A stretch of 64,000 nt of DNA from Klebsiella pneumoniae (GCA_945861635.1 CAMAWH010000016.1:1-64000), one strand, 5' to 3'; positions 35,124-43,826 are shown, numbered from the stretch's first letter. Notes: generated from the sequence alone by a model not told the origin. Program-made: numbers and translations.

Positions 35124-36071
35124 TTGACTCGGCGACACGATTGGTCGAACGTCGCCTTCCTTGCGACGCTTGCGCTTTTGACGCTCCTCGGCGCCTGGTG
35201 GACCATACTCATTGGACGGTTGGTCGCCGAGAATCATGCGCTGGAAGTGAGGGTGTACGGGGCAACACCGGCCATCGAGGCGGCGTTGCGGTCTCGCCGC
35301 CTGATGTTGATGGGGGAGAGCGGAACCATGACGATTCTCGCGCTTTCCCTCGTCGTGCTCGCGTATCGGTTCGCCATGCGCGAACGCGCGCAGGCCCACC
35401 GTCTGGAGGGCGTCCTTGCCGCGAGCACGCACGAGCTGAAAACGCCGATTGCGGGCGTGAAGGCGCTGCTTGAATCTCTTCAGAGTGGAGTGTTACCACC
35501 GGAACGTGCGGCCCCTCACCTGGCGGCCGGGCTTGACGCGGTTGCGCGCCTGGAACACCTTGTGGAAGGAATCGTCGCCTACCAGGCGGCGGTCGCGCGG
35601 CGTCCCGAGGCCTTCGTTGCCCGACCACTGGCTGAATTAGTGGCGGAGATCGTGCGGCATCGAGCGGATACCATCTCCGGGGAGAGCGTGAGCGTCGAGT
35701 TGGGCGAAAGCGTCTCCGTCGAGGTGCGCCGCGACGGATTTCGCGTCGTGATGGAGAATCTGCTTGACAACGCCCGGAAGTACGGCGGAAGCGAGCCTGT
35801 GAGGGTGACGGCCCGCATTGGTGATCGCGTGGAGTTGATGGTTTCCGACGCGGGTGAGGGCTTCGATCCGGCAACCGCGGAGGACCTTTTCCAACCGTAC
35901 CGGCGCGGCGCATCGGGGAGGGCCGCGCACGGCACTGGCCTCGGCCTGTACCTCGCCAGGCAGCTCGCGCGTGAGATGGGTGGCGATCTTTCGGCATCCA
36001 GTGAGGGCGTTGGACGCGGCGCGCGGTTCACGCTGTTCCTCAGAAAGTCGTTACGAAAGGCCGATGGCTGA
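35124..36071 (+). CDS. Sensor histidine kinase at end of heme operon
   Basis: This 315-residue membrane kinase has TM1 near 8-30, a small periplasmic loop of about 35 residues, and TM2 near 68-85. The HisKA dimerisation domain has the phospho-acceptor in ASTHELKTPIAG, and the HATPase domain has N-box ENLLDNARKYGG, G1 SDAGEGFDP, and G2 GTGLGLYLARQLA. There is no PAS or HAMP domain. The short sensor loop suggests it senses the membrane or a partner protein. The start is TTG at 35124, 3 nt after hemL, so it is probably part of the heme transcript. It overlaps the response-regulator gene by 8 nt. Confidence 0.9.
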   Translation: MTRRHDWSNVAFLATLALLTLLGAWWTILIGRLVAENHALEVRVYGATPAIEAALRSRRLMLMGESGTMTILALSLVVLAYRFAMRERAQAHRLEGVLAASTHELKTPIAGVKALLESLQSGVLPPERAAPHLAAGLDAVARLEHLVEGIVAYQAAVARRPEAFVARPLAELVAEIVRHRADTISGESVSVELGESVSVEVRRDGFRVVMENLLDNARKYGGSEPVRVTARIGDRVELMVSDAGEGFDPATAEDLFQPYRRGASGRAAHGTGLGLYLARQLAREMGGDLSASSEGVGRGARFTLFLRKSLRKADG

Positions 36072-36753
36072 GCGTGTGCTGTTGGTTGAGGATGAGCCGC
36101 TGGTTGCGGACATGGTGCGGCTCAATTTGGAGCACGCCGGGTATCGCGTGGACGCGGTGACGGACGGAAGCGTCGGCTTTGCGCGCGTGTGTGTCGAAAC
36201 GTACGACATCGTCCTACTCGACGTGATGTTGCCCGGGATGGATGGGTTTGCGGTTGCCCGGGGGGCGCGAGCTCGGGGAATCACGACACCGATTCTCATG
36301 CTGACGGCGCGCGCGGAGACCTCCGCAAAGGTGCAGGGCCTCGATGCGGGCGCGGATGACTACCTTGCGAAACCGTTTGCCATGCCGGAACTGCTCGCGC
36401 GGGTGCGGGCGCTGGTTCGGCGCCATCAGGCTGTGCGCGGCCTGCCGGCGTCGCGAGAAGTGCGATTTGGGCAGTACATCGTGAATCTCGACACACGAGA
36501 GGCGCTCTCGAACGAAGGGCAGGTGCTTCTTACCGAAACCGAGACGGCGCTCCTTGCATACCTCTCCGCCCATGAAGGGGAGGCGCCGACGCGCACCGAA
36601 ATTCTGGAAAATGCTTGGGGGATGGACCGGTTTCCGACGGAACGAACGGTCGATAACTACGTCATGCGCTTACGACGGTTGTTTGAGCCGGATGCGGAGA
36701 ATCCTCGGCACTTTTTAACGGTGCGCGGGAAGGGGTACCGGTTTCAACGGTGA
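36064..36753 (+). CDS. OmpR-family response regulator
   Basis: This 229-residue protein has a receiver domain (acidic pair in VEDEP, phospho-acceptor in LLDVMLPGMDG, LTAR, and Lys in AKPF) joined to a winged-helix DNA-binding domain of OmpR/PhoB type (TETETALLAYLSAHEG, RTVDNYVMRLRRLFEP, VRGKGYRF). It is the cognate partner of the upstream kinase. Targets are unknown; the heme operon itself is the obvious first candidate. Confidence 0.95.
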   Translation: MAERVLLVEDEPLVADMVRLNLEHAGYRVDAVTDGSVGFARVCVETYDIVLLDVMLPGMDGFAVARGARARGITTPILMLTARAETSAKVQGLDAGADDYLAKPFAMPELLARVRALVRRHQAVRGLPASREVRFGQYIVNLDTREALSNEGQVLLTETETALLAYLSAHEGEAPTRTEILENAWGMDRFPTERTVDNYVMRLRRLFEPDAENPRHFLTVRGKGYRFQR

Positions 36754-36819
36754 ACGCGCCGGCGCGCCGATGCACGCCAGCCGTGACTCCTTTTCTCCTG
36801 CTCGGCCGACGATCATCGC

Positions 36820-37281
36820 CTACGGCTGCGGAGCAGGGGCGGGCGGCATCGTCGGAGCGGTGTGGGGTGCGTCGATTCCCGGGGCCGACGTGGCTGGCGT
36901 GCGGTCGAGCCCGTCGTTCGTCGGTGGTTTGTCGATGCTCTCCTCGACCCGAGCGCTGACCGCCCATCGGCGTTTTCCGCCCGGTTCTGTGGCTTCAACG
37001 GCGTTGTAGGAGGTCTCGTAGGACGTAACAACCAGCGTAGGGTTCATGATTCGACGCCCCTTCCGCCAATCTCCCTTGTAAATCTCGATGTCCACCGTCG
37101 TAACCATGTCCGCGTTTCTGGCCGACACCAGCGCCGTCCACAGCGTGCCGATCGCGACCGGGTAGCGCGTTAGCACGACGGCACCGCTCACGTCAGCGGT
37201 GGCCGCCGCCTTCGATCCGTCCGGAGCCATGATCTCAACCTTGAGTTGCGTCGCAAAAGCGAGCGAGATGGCGAGCAGCAT
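36820..37281 (-). CDS. Small secreted protein, unknown
   Basis: This 153-residue protein has a very short signal peptide (MLLAISLAFA). A beta-rich middle (VVLTRYPVAIGTLWTALVSARNADMVTTVDIEIY in pieces) is followed by a Pro/Ala/Thr-rich disordered tail of about 35 residues. I recognise no family. It starts 16 nt after the ThDP enzyme and is the last gene of the kinase operon; it converges with the response-regulator gene. Confidence 0.5.
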   Translation of the reverse strand: MLLAISLAFATQLKVEIMAPDGSKAAATADVSGAVVLTRYPVAIGTLWTALVSARNADMVTTVDIEIYKGDWRKGRRIMNPTLVVTSYETSYNAVEATEPGGKRRWAVSARVEESIDKPPTNDGLDRTPATSAPGIDAPHTAPTMPPAPAPQP

Positions 37282-37297
37282 GCGCGGAGTCTATCGC

Positions 37298-38923
37298 CTA
37301 GACGCTGATGGCGCCTTCTCGGAAGTTCGACGCGCCGATCCGCACATTCACCAGCGCCGGCTTGCCGGAGTCCAGCGCCCTCTGGATGGCCGGGTAGATT
37401 TCGTCGGGAGCCTCGACGTATTCGCCGTGGCCGCCGAGCGCCTCCACCATTCGATCGTAGCGCGTGAACGCCAGGCCCGTGGCCGGTGTCCGCGCCTCCC
37501 CGAAAAGCTGGACCTGCCCGCGCCGGATCTGTGTCCATGCGCCGTCGTTTCCCATGACGCCGACGAACGGAATGCCTTGCCGCGCCGCGGCCTCGTACTC
37601 CATTCCGTTGAGACCGAAGCTGCCATCCCCGTAAATGATGAACGCCGGCGCGTCCGGACGCGCCAAGCTCGCTGCCATGGCAAATGAAGGTCCAACGCCG
37701 AGCGTGCCCAAGGGGCCGGGATCCATCCAATGGCCGGGCTCCCACACGTCAACGACCTTCGCCGCGGTGCCGACGATGTCACCACCGTCACAGATCACCG
37801 ACGCACTGCGGGGGATCGCCCGCGCGAGTTCTGCGGAGAACCGCAGCGGGTTGATCGGGACCGCGTCGGAATGCAGTTCTGCTTGCATCTTGTCTATGCG
37901 GACATTCTCGAACCCGCGAACGCTATCGAGCCAATTTCCGCCAGCCCGAGACCCGGCATCGGCCAATTGCTTCATGACAAGGCCGGTATCGCCCACGATG
38001 CCAACGTTGGCGCCCCGGTTGTGTCCGATCACATCCGGGTCGAGGTCCACGTGAATCACGGTGGTGCCCGGCGGGATGTCCTGACCGTAGTTCAGGCGGA
38101 AGTCCCAGGGCGTGCCGAAGATCACGATGACGTCTGCGTCTCCGAGCGCCTTCGAGCGACAGAGGCGAAAGAAGCGAGGGTCGTCGGGCGTGATGGCTCC
38201 GCGAGCGCCGCCGTTGAGGAACACCGGGAGGTCATACCGCTGAAGGAATCGGTGTATCGCCTCCCGGTGGGGGCTCCACCACCACTGGGTGCCGACGACG
38301 GCCACGGGGCGTTCTGCGCGGGACAGCGCCGCGGCGGCCGCCTCGATCGCCGCTGGGTCACCGCCGGCGACGTGGGCCGTCCGGTAGTCGGTTGGATAGT
38401 GCAGGTCCTCCGTCTTTTCCATCCCCATCAAGACGTCGAGCGGCATCTCCAGAAAGACGGGCCCGGGCACGCCGGTCATGGCCTTCCGAAACGCCATCGC
38501 CATGAAATCGGGGATGCGCCGGGTTTCGGGGACGGTGATGGACCACTTGGTGATCGACCGCAGCAGCGTGACGTGGTCCATTTCCTGAAGCGAGCCCATC
38601 CCCGAGTAGAAGCGGGGCCCCTGCCCACCGATCAGGATCATCGGGACGCCGCCGCGCATGGCGTTGGCGGCGGCCGTCACGGCGTCCGTGACTCCGGGGC
38701 CCGCGGTGACCAGCGCAACGCCGGGTTTGCCGGTCGCGCGCGCCCAGCCCTCGGCGGCGTGACCGGCCGCCTGCTCGTGTCGAAAATCGACAACCCGGAT
38801 GCCGAGATCGAGGCAGCCGTCGTAGATGTGCTGAATGTGGCCGCCGCACAGCGTAAAGACGTGGCTCACGCCTTCTTTTTTGAAGGCTTCGGCGACGAGG
38901 GCACCGCCATGTGCGAAGGGCAT
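37298..38923 (-). CDS. ThDP-dependent enzyme, acetolactate-synthase / 2-hydroxyacyl-CoA-lyase-like
   Basis: This 541-residue enzyme has the three-domain architecture of the acetohydroxyacid synthase superfamily. Activating Glu is E50 in DFRHEQAAGHAAEG, and the C-terminal ThDP/Mg motif GDGSFGLNG begins at 432 with NDGAW 28 residues later. The FAD domain region is reduced. The pattern ...RFYSGMGSLQEMDH and the single-subunit context (no ilvH) argue against a biosynthetic acetolactate synthase and for a lyase or decarboxylase on a hydroxyacyl or oxo acid; the substrate is not determinable. It lies 22 nt after the Ser/Thr kinase. Confidence 0.8.
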   Translation of the reverse strand: MPFAHGGALVAEAFKKEGVSHVFTLCGGHIQHIYDGCLDLGIRVVDFRHEQAAGHAAEGWARATGKPGVALVTAGPGVTDAVTAAANAMRGGVPMILIGGQGPRFYSGMGSLQEMDHVTLLRSITKWSITVPETRRIPDFMAMAFRKAMTGVPGPVFLEMPLDVLMGMEKTEDLHYPTDYRTAHVAGGDPAAIEAAAAALSRAERPVAVVGTQWWWSPHREAIHRFLQRYDLPVFLNGGARGAITPDDPRFFRLCRSKALGDADVIVIFGTPWDFRLNYGQDIPPGTTVIHVDLDPDVIGHNRGANVGIVGDTGLVMKQLADAGSRAGGNWLDSVRGFENVRIDKMQAELHSDAVPINPLRFSAELARAIPRSASVICDGGDIVGTAAKVVDVWEPGHWMDPGPLGTLGVGPSFAMAASLARPDAPAFIIYGDGSFGLNGMEYEAAARQGIPFVGVMGNDGAWTQIRRGQVQLFGEARTPATGLAFTRYDRMVEALGGHGEYVEAPDEIYPAIQRALDSGKPALVNVRIGASNFREGAISV

Positions 38924-38945
38924 CGAGGCTCCGGGGAGCGGCGAT

Positions 38946-40622
38946 CTATCGCCGACAGCGCCGGAACGCCGCTTTGCAGTTCAGCGTGATGTCATCACCT
39001 TCCCCAACGTCCAACTCTCCAGCATCCGTGGGTTCACCGGAGGCGAATTCCGCCTCGATCTGGTAGGTGCCAACGGGAATATCACCCTCCGCGCGACGTT
39101 TCTTCCCGTGCGCCACGAGCCACACTTTTCCCGCATCACCTGTGGTGTGGACGGTGCCGACGGCGACCGGCTCGGCCGCCGGTCGGGGCGCTACGGACAC
39201 GGATTCATCGGGTTGCACGCGAGAAGGCGGCGCCGGGCGAGGAGACGCGGCGACCTTCATCGGAGTGGGCGCGTGCGGCGTTTTAACGTCCTCCGGGGCC
39301 AGAACGGGCGGCACGGCCGGCGCCGCTACAGCCGGCAGGTCCGCGGGCGGGGGGAGGCCAACCGCGACATCCGGCACAACCGCGGGGGGCGGCTCTCCGA
39401 TGGAGTCCGGTGCCCTGAACAACCACCACCCCAGCGCGAGGACGGCGGCCAGCGCCGCGAGCGCAACGAGCAGTACGATCATCGCCGCGGAACCCGCGAC
39501 GGCCGCGGATTCCATGGAGCGTCCGAGTGCTGATGACTCACGACGGGTGCGTGATTCGTCCGGCGCGGTGCGCGCGGTACTCCGTCCGGCTGGGGCGGTC
39601 ACCGGTGCGCTCGCCATGGCGACGGGTGGCACCGGTGCGCCCGGCATCGTCGAGCCGTGAGACGCGCCTTGCGCGACAAACACGGGCGCTTCGGGCGAAA
39701 ACGTGTCCTGACTCGTTGCGCCCGCAATCGTAGCGGCGATCGTGTACGCCCCGACCATCGTGGGCGACGCGGTCGTTTCATTGGGTGCCGCTGGAAGGGG
39801 CCCGCCCTCGAGAACCGCGAGGATCGCGGCGCAGTCCGGTAATCGGTAGTTGCGGTCGGTGCGCAGGCATCCACGGATGGCAAGCGCCATGCGTTCCGGG
39901 ATCGTCGGATCGATTTCTCGCGGTGGTCGGTATTCCCCGGACAGACTGGCGTTGAAGGTCGATGCGATGTCTTCTCGGCGAAAGCAGGCCTCCCCCGTCA
40001 GCAATTCGTAGAGAATGCAGCCAAGCGCGAAGATGTCCGTGCGCTGATCGCTGCTTTTTGCGTCGCGAATCTGCTCCGGAGACATGTACGCCGGCGTGCC
40101 CATGGCCATGCCGGAGCGGGTGCGGCGCATGGCTGGATCGTCGTCCGTCAGGATTCGCGCGAGGCCGAAGTCCGCTACTTTCGGAACCCAATCTTCACCG
40201 TAGCGGGCCATCAGCACGTTGGCCGGTTTCAGATCGCGGTGAATGAGGTTTCGGGCGTGTGCATGCGATACCGCGCTTACGATGGAGCGGAAGATTTTCT
40301 CGGCTTCCGCCGGGGTGGGCCGATTGGATTCGAGCCAGATGTCGAGCGCCGGACCGTCCACGAGTTCCATCAGCAGGCCCGGGCAGCCGGACACGTCAAG
40401 AATATCACGCACTTCCACGATGTTCGGGTGCCGCAGGGTGGCCTGAACGCGGCCTTCCTGAATGAGGCGTTCCCGCACGCCGCGCGCCGCTGTCGTCAAC
40501 ACTTTCAGGGCGTGCTCACTCCCCAATTCACGATGGCGGATTCGATACACGATCGCCATTCCACCTTCGCCAAGGATGGCGTCGACGGTGTAGCGTTCGA
40601 TTTCCTGACCGGGGTCGAGCAT
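38946..40622 (-). CDS. Transmembrane Ser/Thr protein kinase
   Basis: The protein has 558 residues. The N-terminal kinase domain (1-270) has GEGGMAIVY, ATP-Lys K40, catalytic Asp130 in HRDLKPAN and DFG at 151-153, followed by GTPAYMSPEQI; it is predicted active. A Ser/Thr/Pro-rich juxtamembrane stretch leads to one TM at 378-402, then a Pro/Ala-rich spacer. The C-terminal beta domain of about 65 residues resembles PEGA repeats (KVWLV...IPVGTYQIEAEF). It probably senses an extracytoplasmic cue. Upstream neighbours: the barrel-ended protein 42 nt away; downstream: the ThDP enzyme. Confidence 0.93.
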   Translation of the reverse strand: MLDPGQEIERYTVDAILGEGGMAIVYRIRHRELGSEHALKVLTTAARGVRERLIQEGRVQATLRHPNIVEVRDILDVSGCPGLLMELVDGPALDIWLESNRPTPAEAEKIFRSIVSAVSHAHARNLIHRDLKPANVLMARYGEDWVPKVADFGLARILTDDDPAMRRTRSGMAMGTPAYMSPEQIRDAKSSDQRTDIFALGCILYELLTGEACFRREDIASTFNASLSGEYRPPREIDPTIPERMALAIRGCLRTDRNYRLPDCAAILAVLEGGPLPAAPNETTASPTMVGAYTIAATIAGATSQDTFSPEAPVFVAQGASHGSTMPGAPVPPVAMASAPVTAPAGRSTARTAPDESRTRRESSALGRSMESAAVAGSAAMIVLLVALAALAAVLALGWWLFRAPDSIGEPPPAVVPDVAVGLPPPADLPAVAAPAVPPVLAPEDVKTPHAPTPMKVAASPRPAPPSRVQPDESVSVAPRPAAEPVAVGTVHTTGDAGKVWLVAHGKKRRAEGDIPVGTYQIEAEFASGEPTDAGELDVGEGDDITLNCKAAFRRCRR

Positions 40623-40664
40623 GCAGGGGCTAGCGTACCTCGGAGTGGGGCCGAATGCCGCGCC

Positions 40665-41615
40665 TCAGAACAGGAATCCCGCCGAGATGTCGGGGTAAAC
40701 GGCGACGCCGCTCGCGTAGTACCCGAGCATGGTGCCCAGATTGAGTTGGAACGTGGACGCCGGGTCGTATTGCAGCGCGCCGCCGACGATGTAGCCGTAG
40801 TAGCTGGCACTCCCGGCGATACCAGCGGTGAATTCGACGTCCCAATTCTCGCTGATTCGGTAATCGCCGTCCGCAGCCAAAAAGATGACGGCGTGTGGCC
40901 CGCCAGAAAACGCGACGCCGTAGTTCACACCTGCGCGCATTCCCGCGGAGCTGAAGCTGTCTTCCCCGAACTTGTACTCCACCCGTCCAGCCAGCGGCAG
41001 GCCTGCATCGACGCCGCCATAAATGCCCTGGCCGCGGCGGAAATCCCACCGGCGCGATGTTGGCTGCGCCGGCGTGCTGCTGGCGGAAACGGCCAGCGCC
41101 GGCGGTTCATCGTCCGGCATCAGGTACCCGGTCCACTGCAACTTCCCGCCTTCTCCGGTGTATTGCAGTACGATCGGCACGGTGCTCGGCCGCCTTGCGG
41201 ACTGAACGCCATCGACCCACCCTGGCGCCGGAAGCGAGCGTGTGGACGTGGGAGGGCGGGCCCGCGCCTGATCCGCAAGCGCGCGGAGTTCGGTTCCGCG
41301 TGGGGCAAGCACGTCAGATATGGCGTTCGACCCCGCAAGTCGCGCGGCCGCCTGTAGCGATTGCAGTGTGCGAGCGGAGTCGCCGTCGAGAAATGCCGCC
41401 AGCGCCATATGCCGATGCCACCCGGCCGCGAACGTTCCCGGGACGATGGCATCCACGCAGGGGAGATCCCGCCGAAGGTCGTCATCGGCGCGGCGGAAAC
41501 CGCTTTCATCCATCTCGGCGAACGCACGCTCGGCATCGTCGAGCCGCTCGGTCAGTGTGGCAACCGAAGTCGGACGGCAATTCGCGGCGGCGAGGCCGAT
41601 CACAGCGAGGATCAC
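40665..41615 (-). CDS. Envelope protein: helical N-terminal domain plus C-terminal beta-barrel
   Basis: This 316-residue protein has a signal sequence MILAVIGLAAANC, possibly a lipoprotein with a weak lipobox at Cys13. Residues about 20-110 are helical, TPR-like (LDDAERAFAEMDESGFRRADDDL). After a linker, residues 170-316 are alternating beta strands ending in a C-terminal Phe (ISAGFLF), as in outer-membrane barrels. The start codon is GTG at 41615, with GGAG 5 nt upstream lying inside a palindrome. It heads the operon with the Ser/Thr kinase, suggesting a common envelope-sensing role. Confidence 0.65.
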   Translation of the reverse strand: MILAVIGLAAANCRPTSVATLTERLDDAERAFAEMDESGFRRADDDLRRDLPCVDAIVPGTFAAGWHRHMALAAFLDGDSARTLQSLQAAARLAGSNAISDVLAPRGTELRALADQARARPPTSTRSLPAPGWVDGVQSARRPSTVPIVLQYTGEGGKLQWTGYLMPDDEPPALAVSASSTPAQPTSRRWDFRRGQGIYGGVDAGLPLAGRVEYKFGEDSFSSAGMRAGVNYGVAFSGGPHAVIFLAADGDYRISENWDVEFTAGIAGSASYYGYIVGGALQYDPASTFQLNLGTMLGYYASGVAVYPDISAGFLF

Positions 41616-41635
41616 CGAAACTCCGGAGGGTTTCG
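41616..41635 (-). promoter_or_regulatory. Palindrome covering the ribosome-binding site
   Basis: On the minus strand CGAAAC...GTTTCG arms (6 bp) enclose CTCCGGAG, a second palindrome that contains the Shine-Dalgarno GGAG of the barrel-ended protein. In RNA it forms an almost complete 20-nt hairpin that would hide the SD; in DNA it could bind a dimeric repressor. Confidence 0.55.
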
Positions 41636-41689
41636 CCCCTTATCACCGGGGACGCCGGTTCGGATGCACGGCGGCATGGATCCGGTTCG

Positions 41690-41717
41690 GGGGGTGCGAA
41701 ATCTTTTTCGCACCCCC
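41690..41717. promoter_or_regulatory. Strong 11-bp hairpin in divergent promoter region
   Basis: GGGGGTGCGAA (41690-41700) and TTCGCACCCCC (41707-41717) pair perfectly around a 6-nt loop. It sits 34 nt before the Tat-protein start. No T-run follows on either strand that would make it a plain terminator (only a short T-rich loop). A smaller CGGA/TCCG palindrome follows at 41721-41731. Confidence 0.65.
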
Positions 41718-41751
41718 TATCGGAGATTCCGACCGGAGGGTAGGTTTGTGC

Positions 41752-42270
41752 ATGCAGGTCTCCCGTCGGCGTGTGATTGTCGGAGCGGCTACGGTTGCCG
41801 TGCTCGCCGCGCTGGGCATTCGGATGAGCCGCCTGCCGGAACCGTCCACCTCCCACCGCCTGCTCAGTGACGACGAATTCGTGCTCGTGACGGCGATTGC
41901 CGACGGTCTGTTCCCGCCCGGCAATCCGCTCGGCGTGGCAGGACGAGACGTCGCGGTGGCCGACGAGGTCGACCGCCTGCTGGCCACGGAATTGGACCCA
42001 GAGATGCGGCTTGTCTTTCGCTACCTGATTCGCGGGCTCGACATTGGAACGACGGCGAGTCGGGGAAAATCGTTTGTTTCGCTCGACACCGAGGCTCGCG
42101 CCGACGTCTTGCGGGTGTGGTCGGACACGGCCGTGCTCCCCCGTCGGATGGCGTTCGAGGGCATCAAACTCGTCGTTGGAATGGCCTTCATGACGGACCC
42201 GAAGGTGAGCGCGGCGACCGGATGGGAGTCCGCGTGTTGGACGGCGCCGTCCACGGTTGTGCCAGCATGA
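41752..42270 (+). CDS. Tat-exported small subunit, gluconate 2-dehydrogenase subunit 3-like
   Basis: This 172-residue protein has an N-terminal twin-arginine signal (SRRRVIVGAATVAVLAAL). The mature part (DDEFVLVTAIADGLFPPGNPLG..., FRYLIRGLDIG, FVSLDTEARADVLRVWSDT, KLVVGMAFMTDPKV) is typical of the gluconate 2-dehydrogenase subunit 3 family, the small subunit of membrane-bound GMC dehydrogenases. Its role is to carry the folded flavoprotein partner, which has no signal of its own, across the membrane. The GMC gene overlaps it by 4 nt. Confidence 0.8.
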   Translation: MQVSRRRVIVGAATVAVLAALGIRMSRLPEPSTSHRLLSDDEFVLVTAIADGLFPPGNPLGVAGRDVAVADEVDRLLATELDPEMRLVFRYLIRGLDIGTTASRGKSFVSLDTEARADVLRVWSDTAVLPRRMAFEGIKLVVGMAFMTDPKVSAATGWESACWTAPSTVVPA

Positions 42271-43754
42271 ACCCTGGAAAGAACCGGTACGCAGACTACC
42301 CTGGAGCCCTCGATCTCGAGGTGGATGTGTGCATCATCGGTGCGGGTGCGGGAGGTTCGTCCGCAGCCTGCGCCGTCGCTGAGGCCGGAAAATCGGTGGT
42401 CGTCCTTGAAGAAGGTCGGCATTGGAATCCGGGAGAGTTCTCTCCGAAGTCCACCTGGGCGTTCAAGAACCTCTACGCCGGCCGGGGCACGCGCGCGACG
42501 CGTGGCAACGCCATCATCCCCATGCCGGGTGGTCGCGGCGTTGGCGGTTCCACGCTGATCAACAGCGCCATTTGTTTTCGCACTCCCGACGTCGTTTTGG
42601 CGGACTGGCGTGAAAATCGAGGTTGCGTTCACTTCACGGAGGAGTGGATGGCGGCCTGTTTCGATCGCATCTGGGCCACGATTGGCGTGGGTATCAACCC
42701 GCCGGAGGTGCAGCGGCTCAACAACATCATTTTCAAAAAGGGCGTGGAAGCGTTGGGGCTGAAGGGCGATTGGATGGCGCGGTCCGCGCCGGGGTGCGTC
42801 GGCTGCGGAACCTGCCAGCAGGGGTGCAACTCAGGTGGAAAAAACTCGATTGACCGAACATTCTTGACGGAAGCGCTGCAGTCCGGTCGAGTGGGTGTGT
42901 ACGCGGATTGCCGGGTGGATGGCGTCGAGACGGACGGCGGGCGGGTGGTGGCCGTAACCGGCCGAACCATCGCGCCTCCCGACTACACCGACGCCGGCAC
43001 TTTTCGCGTCCGGGCGAAACAATTCATCGTGAGCGGCGGCCCCATCGGCTCGCCGCGCTTCCTGCTCAAGAATGGTCTGTCCGCCGGTCCGGTCGGCGAA
43101 AACCTCCATATTCATCCCACGTCGGGAGTGCTCGGCCGTTTCGATGAGGAGATTCGGCCGTGGACAGGTGTTTCCCAAGGATATTACGCAGATTGTTGGG
43201 ACGAGGGCTTTCTCCTTCAGGTGTTCAACATGCCGCCGGATCAGTATTACGTCGGCATTCAGCTGCCGCAGGATGTGCTGTTGGAAGCCGTGAAAAACCT
43301 ACGGTACCTCGGATCGGCAGGCATCGTCGTGCACGATGAAGACTCCACCGGGTCGGTGACGGAAGACGCCCTGTTGTACAGCCTCGGGGATGGCGATCGG
43401 AAGAAGCTTCTGGCCGGTATGCGGCAGGCGGCACGCGTGTTTTTCGCCGCCGGCGCAAAGAAGGTGATTGTCGGGATTCGCGGTGTCGGCTGGATCGAGT
43501 CCGAAGCCGACATCGACCGTTTGGTCACGGACAGCATTCCCGCCTACAACATCGGGCTTTACGCCTCGCACCCGATGGGCACCTGCAGAATGGGCGGGCC
43601 CGGTGCCGTCGTGGATGCGGGCGGGAAGGTGTACGGATGGGAAAACCTCTACGTGGCCGATGCCAGCGTGTTTCCGACCAGTCTCGGGGTCAACCCGCAG
43701 GTCACGGTAATGGCGATCGGGCTCACCGTCGGTCGTGAGGTCGGGAGAGCGTAA
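42267..43754 (+). CDS. GMC-family flavoprotein oxidoreductase
   Basis: This 495-residue FAD enzyme oxidises an alcohol or sugar. The FAD motif GAGAGGSSAA is near residue 26; GGRGVGGSTLIN and the C-terminal catalytic region HPMGTCRMGG...VYGWENLYVADASVFPTSLGVNPQVTVMA (in parts) are intact. It has a CxxCxxCxxxC cluster (CVGCGTCQQGC) also seen in long-chain alcohol oxidase-like members, which could bind an Fe-S cluster. It has no signal peptide and is probably exported with its Tat partner. No cytochrome c subunit, the usual electron acceptor in the three-subunit enzymes, is adjacent. Confidence 0.88.
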   Translation: MNPGKNRYADYPGALDLEVDVCIIGAGAGGSSAACAVAEAGKSVVVLEEGRHWNPGEFSPKSTWAFKNLYAGRGTRATRGNAIIPMPGGRGVGGSTLINSAICFRTPDVVLADWRENRGCVHFTEEWMAACFDRIWATIGVGINPPEVQRLNNIIFKKGVEALGLKGDWMARSAPGCVGCGTCQQGCNSGGKNSIDRTFLTEALQSGRVGVYADCRVDGVETDGGRVVAVTGRTIAPPDYTDAGTFRVRAKQFIVSGGPIGSPRFLLKNGLSAGPVGENLHIHPTSGVLGRFDEEIRPWTGVSQGYYADCWDEGFLLQVFNMPPDQYYVGIQLPQDVLLEAVKNLRYLGSAGIVVHDEDSTGSVTEDALLYSLGDGDRKKLLAGMRQAARVFFAAGAKKVIVGIRGVGWIESEADIDRLVTDSIPAYNIGLYASHPMGTCRMGGPGAVVDAGGKVYGWENLYVADASVFPTSLGVNPQVTVMAIGLTVGREVGRA

Positions 43755-43826
43755 GGGTCGACCGCCGAAACAACGTTGCGACGACGCTTGCGCACGGCTA
43801 CTTTCGCGCGCCCTGCGGAGCTGCTG

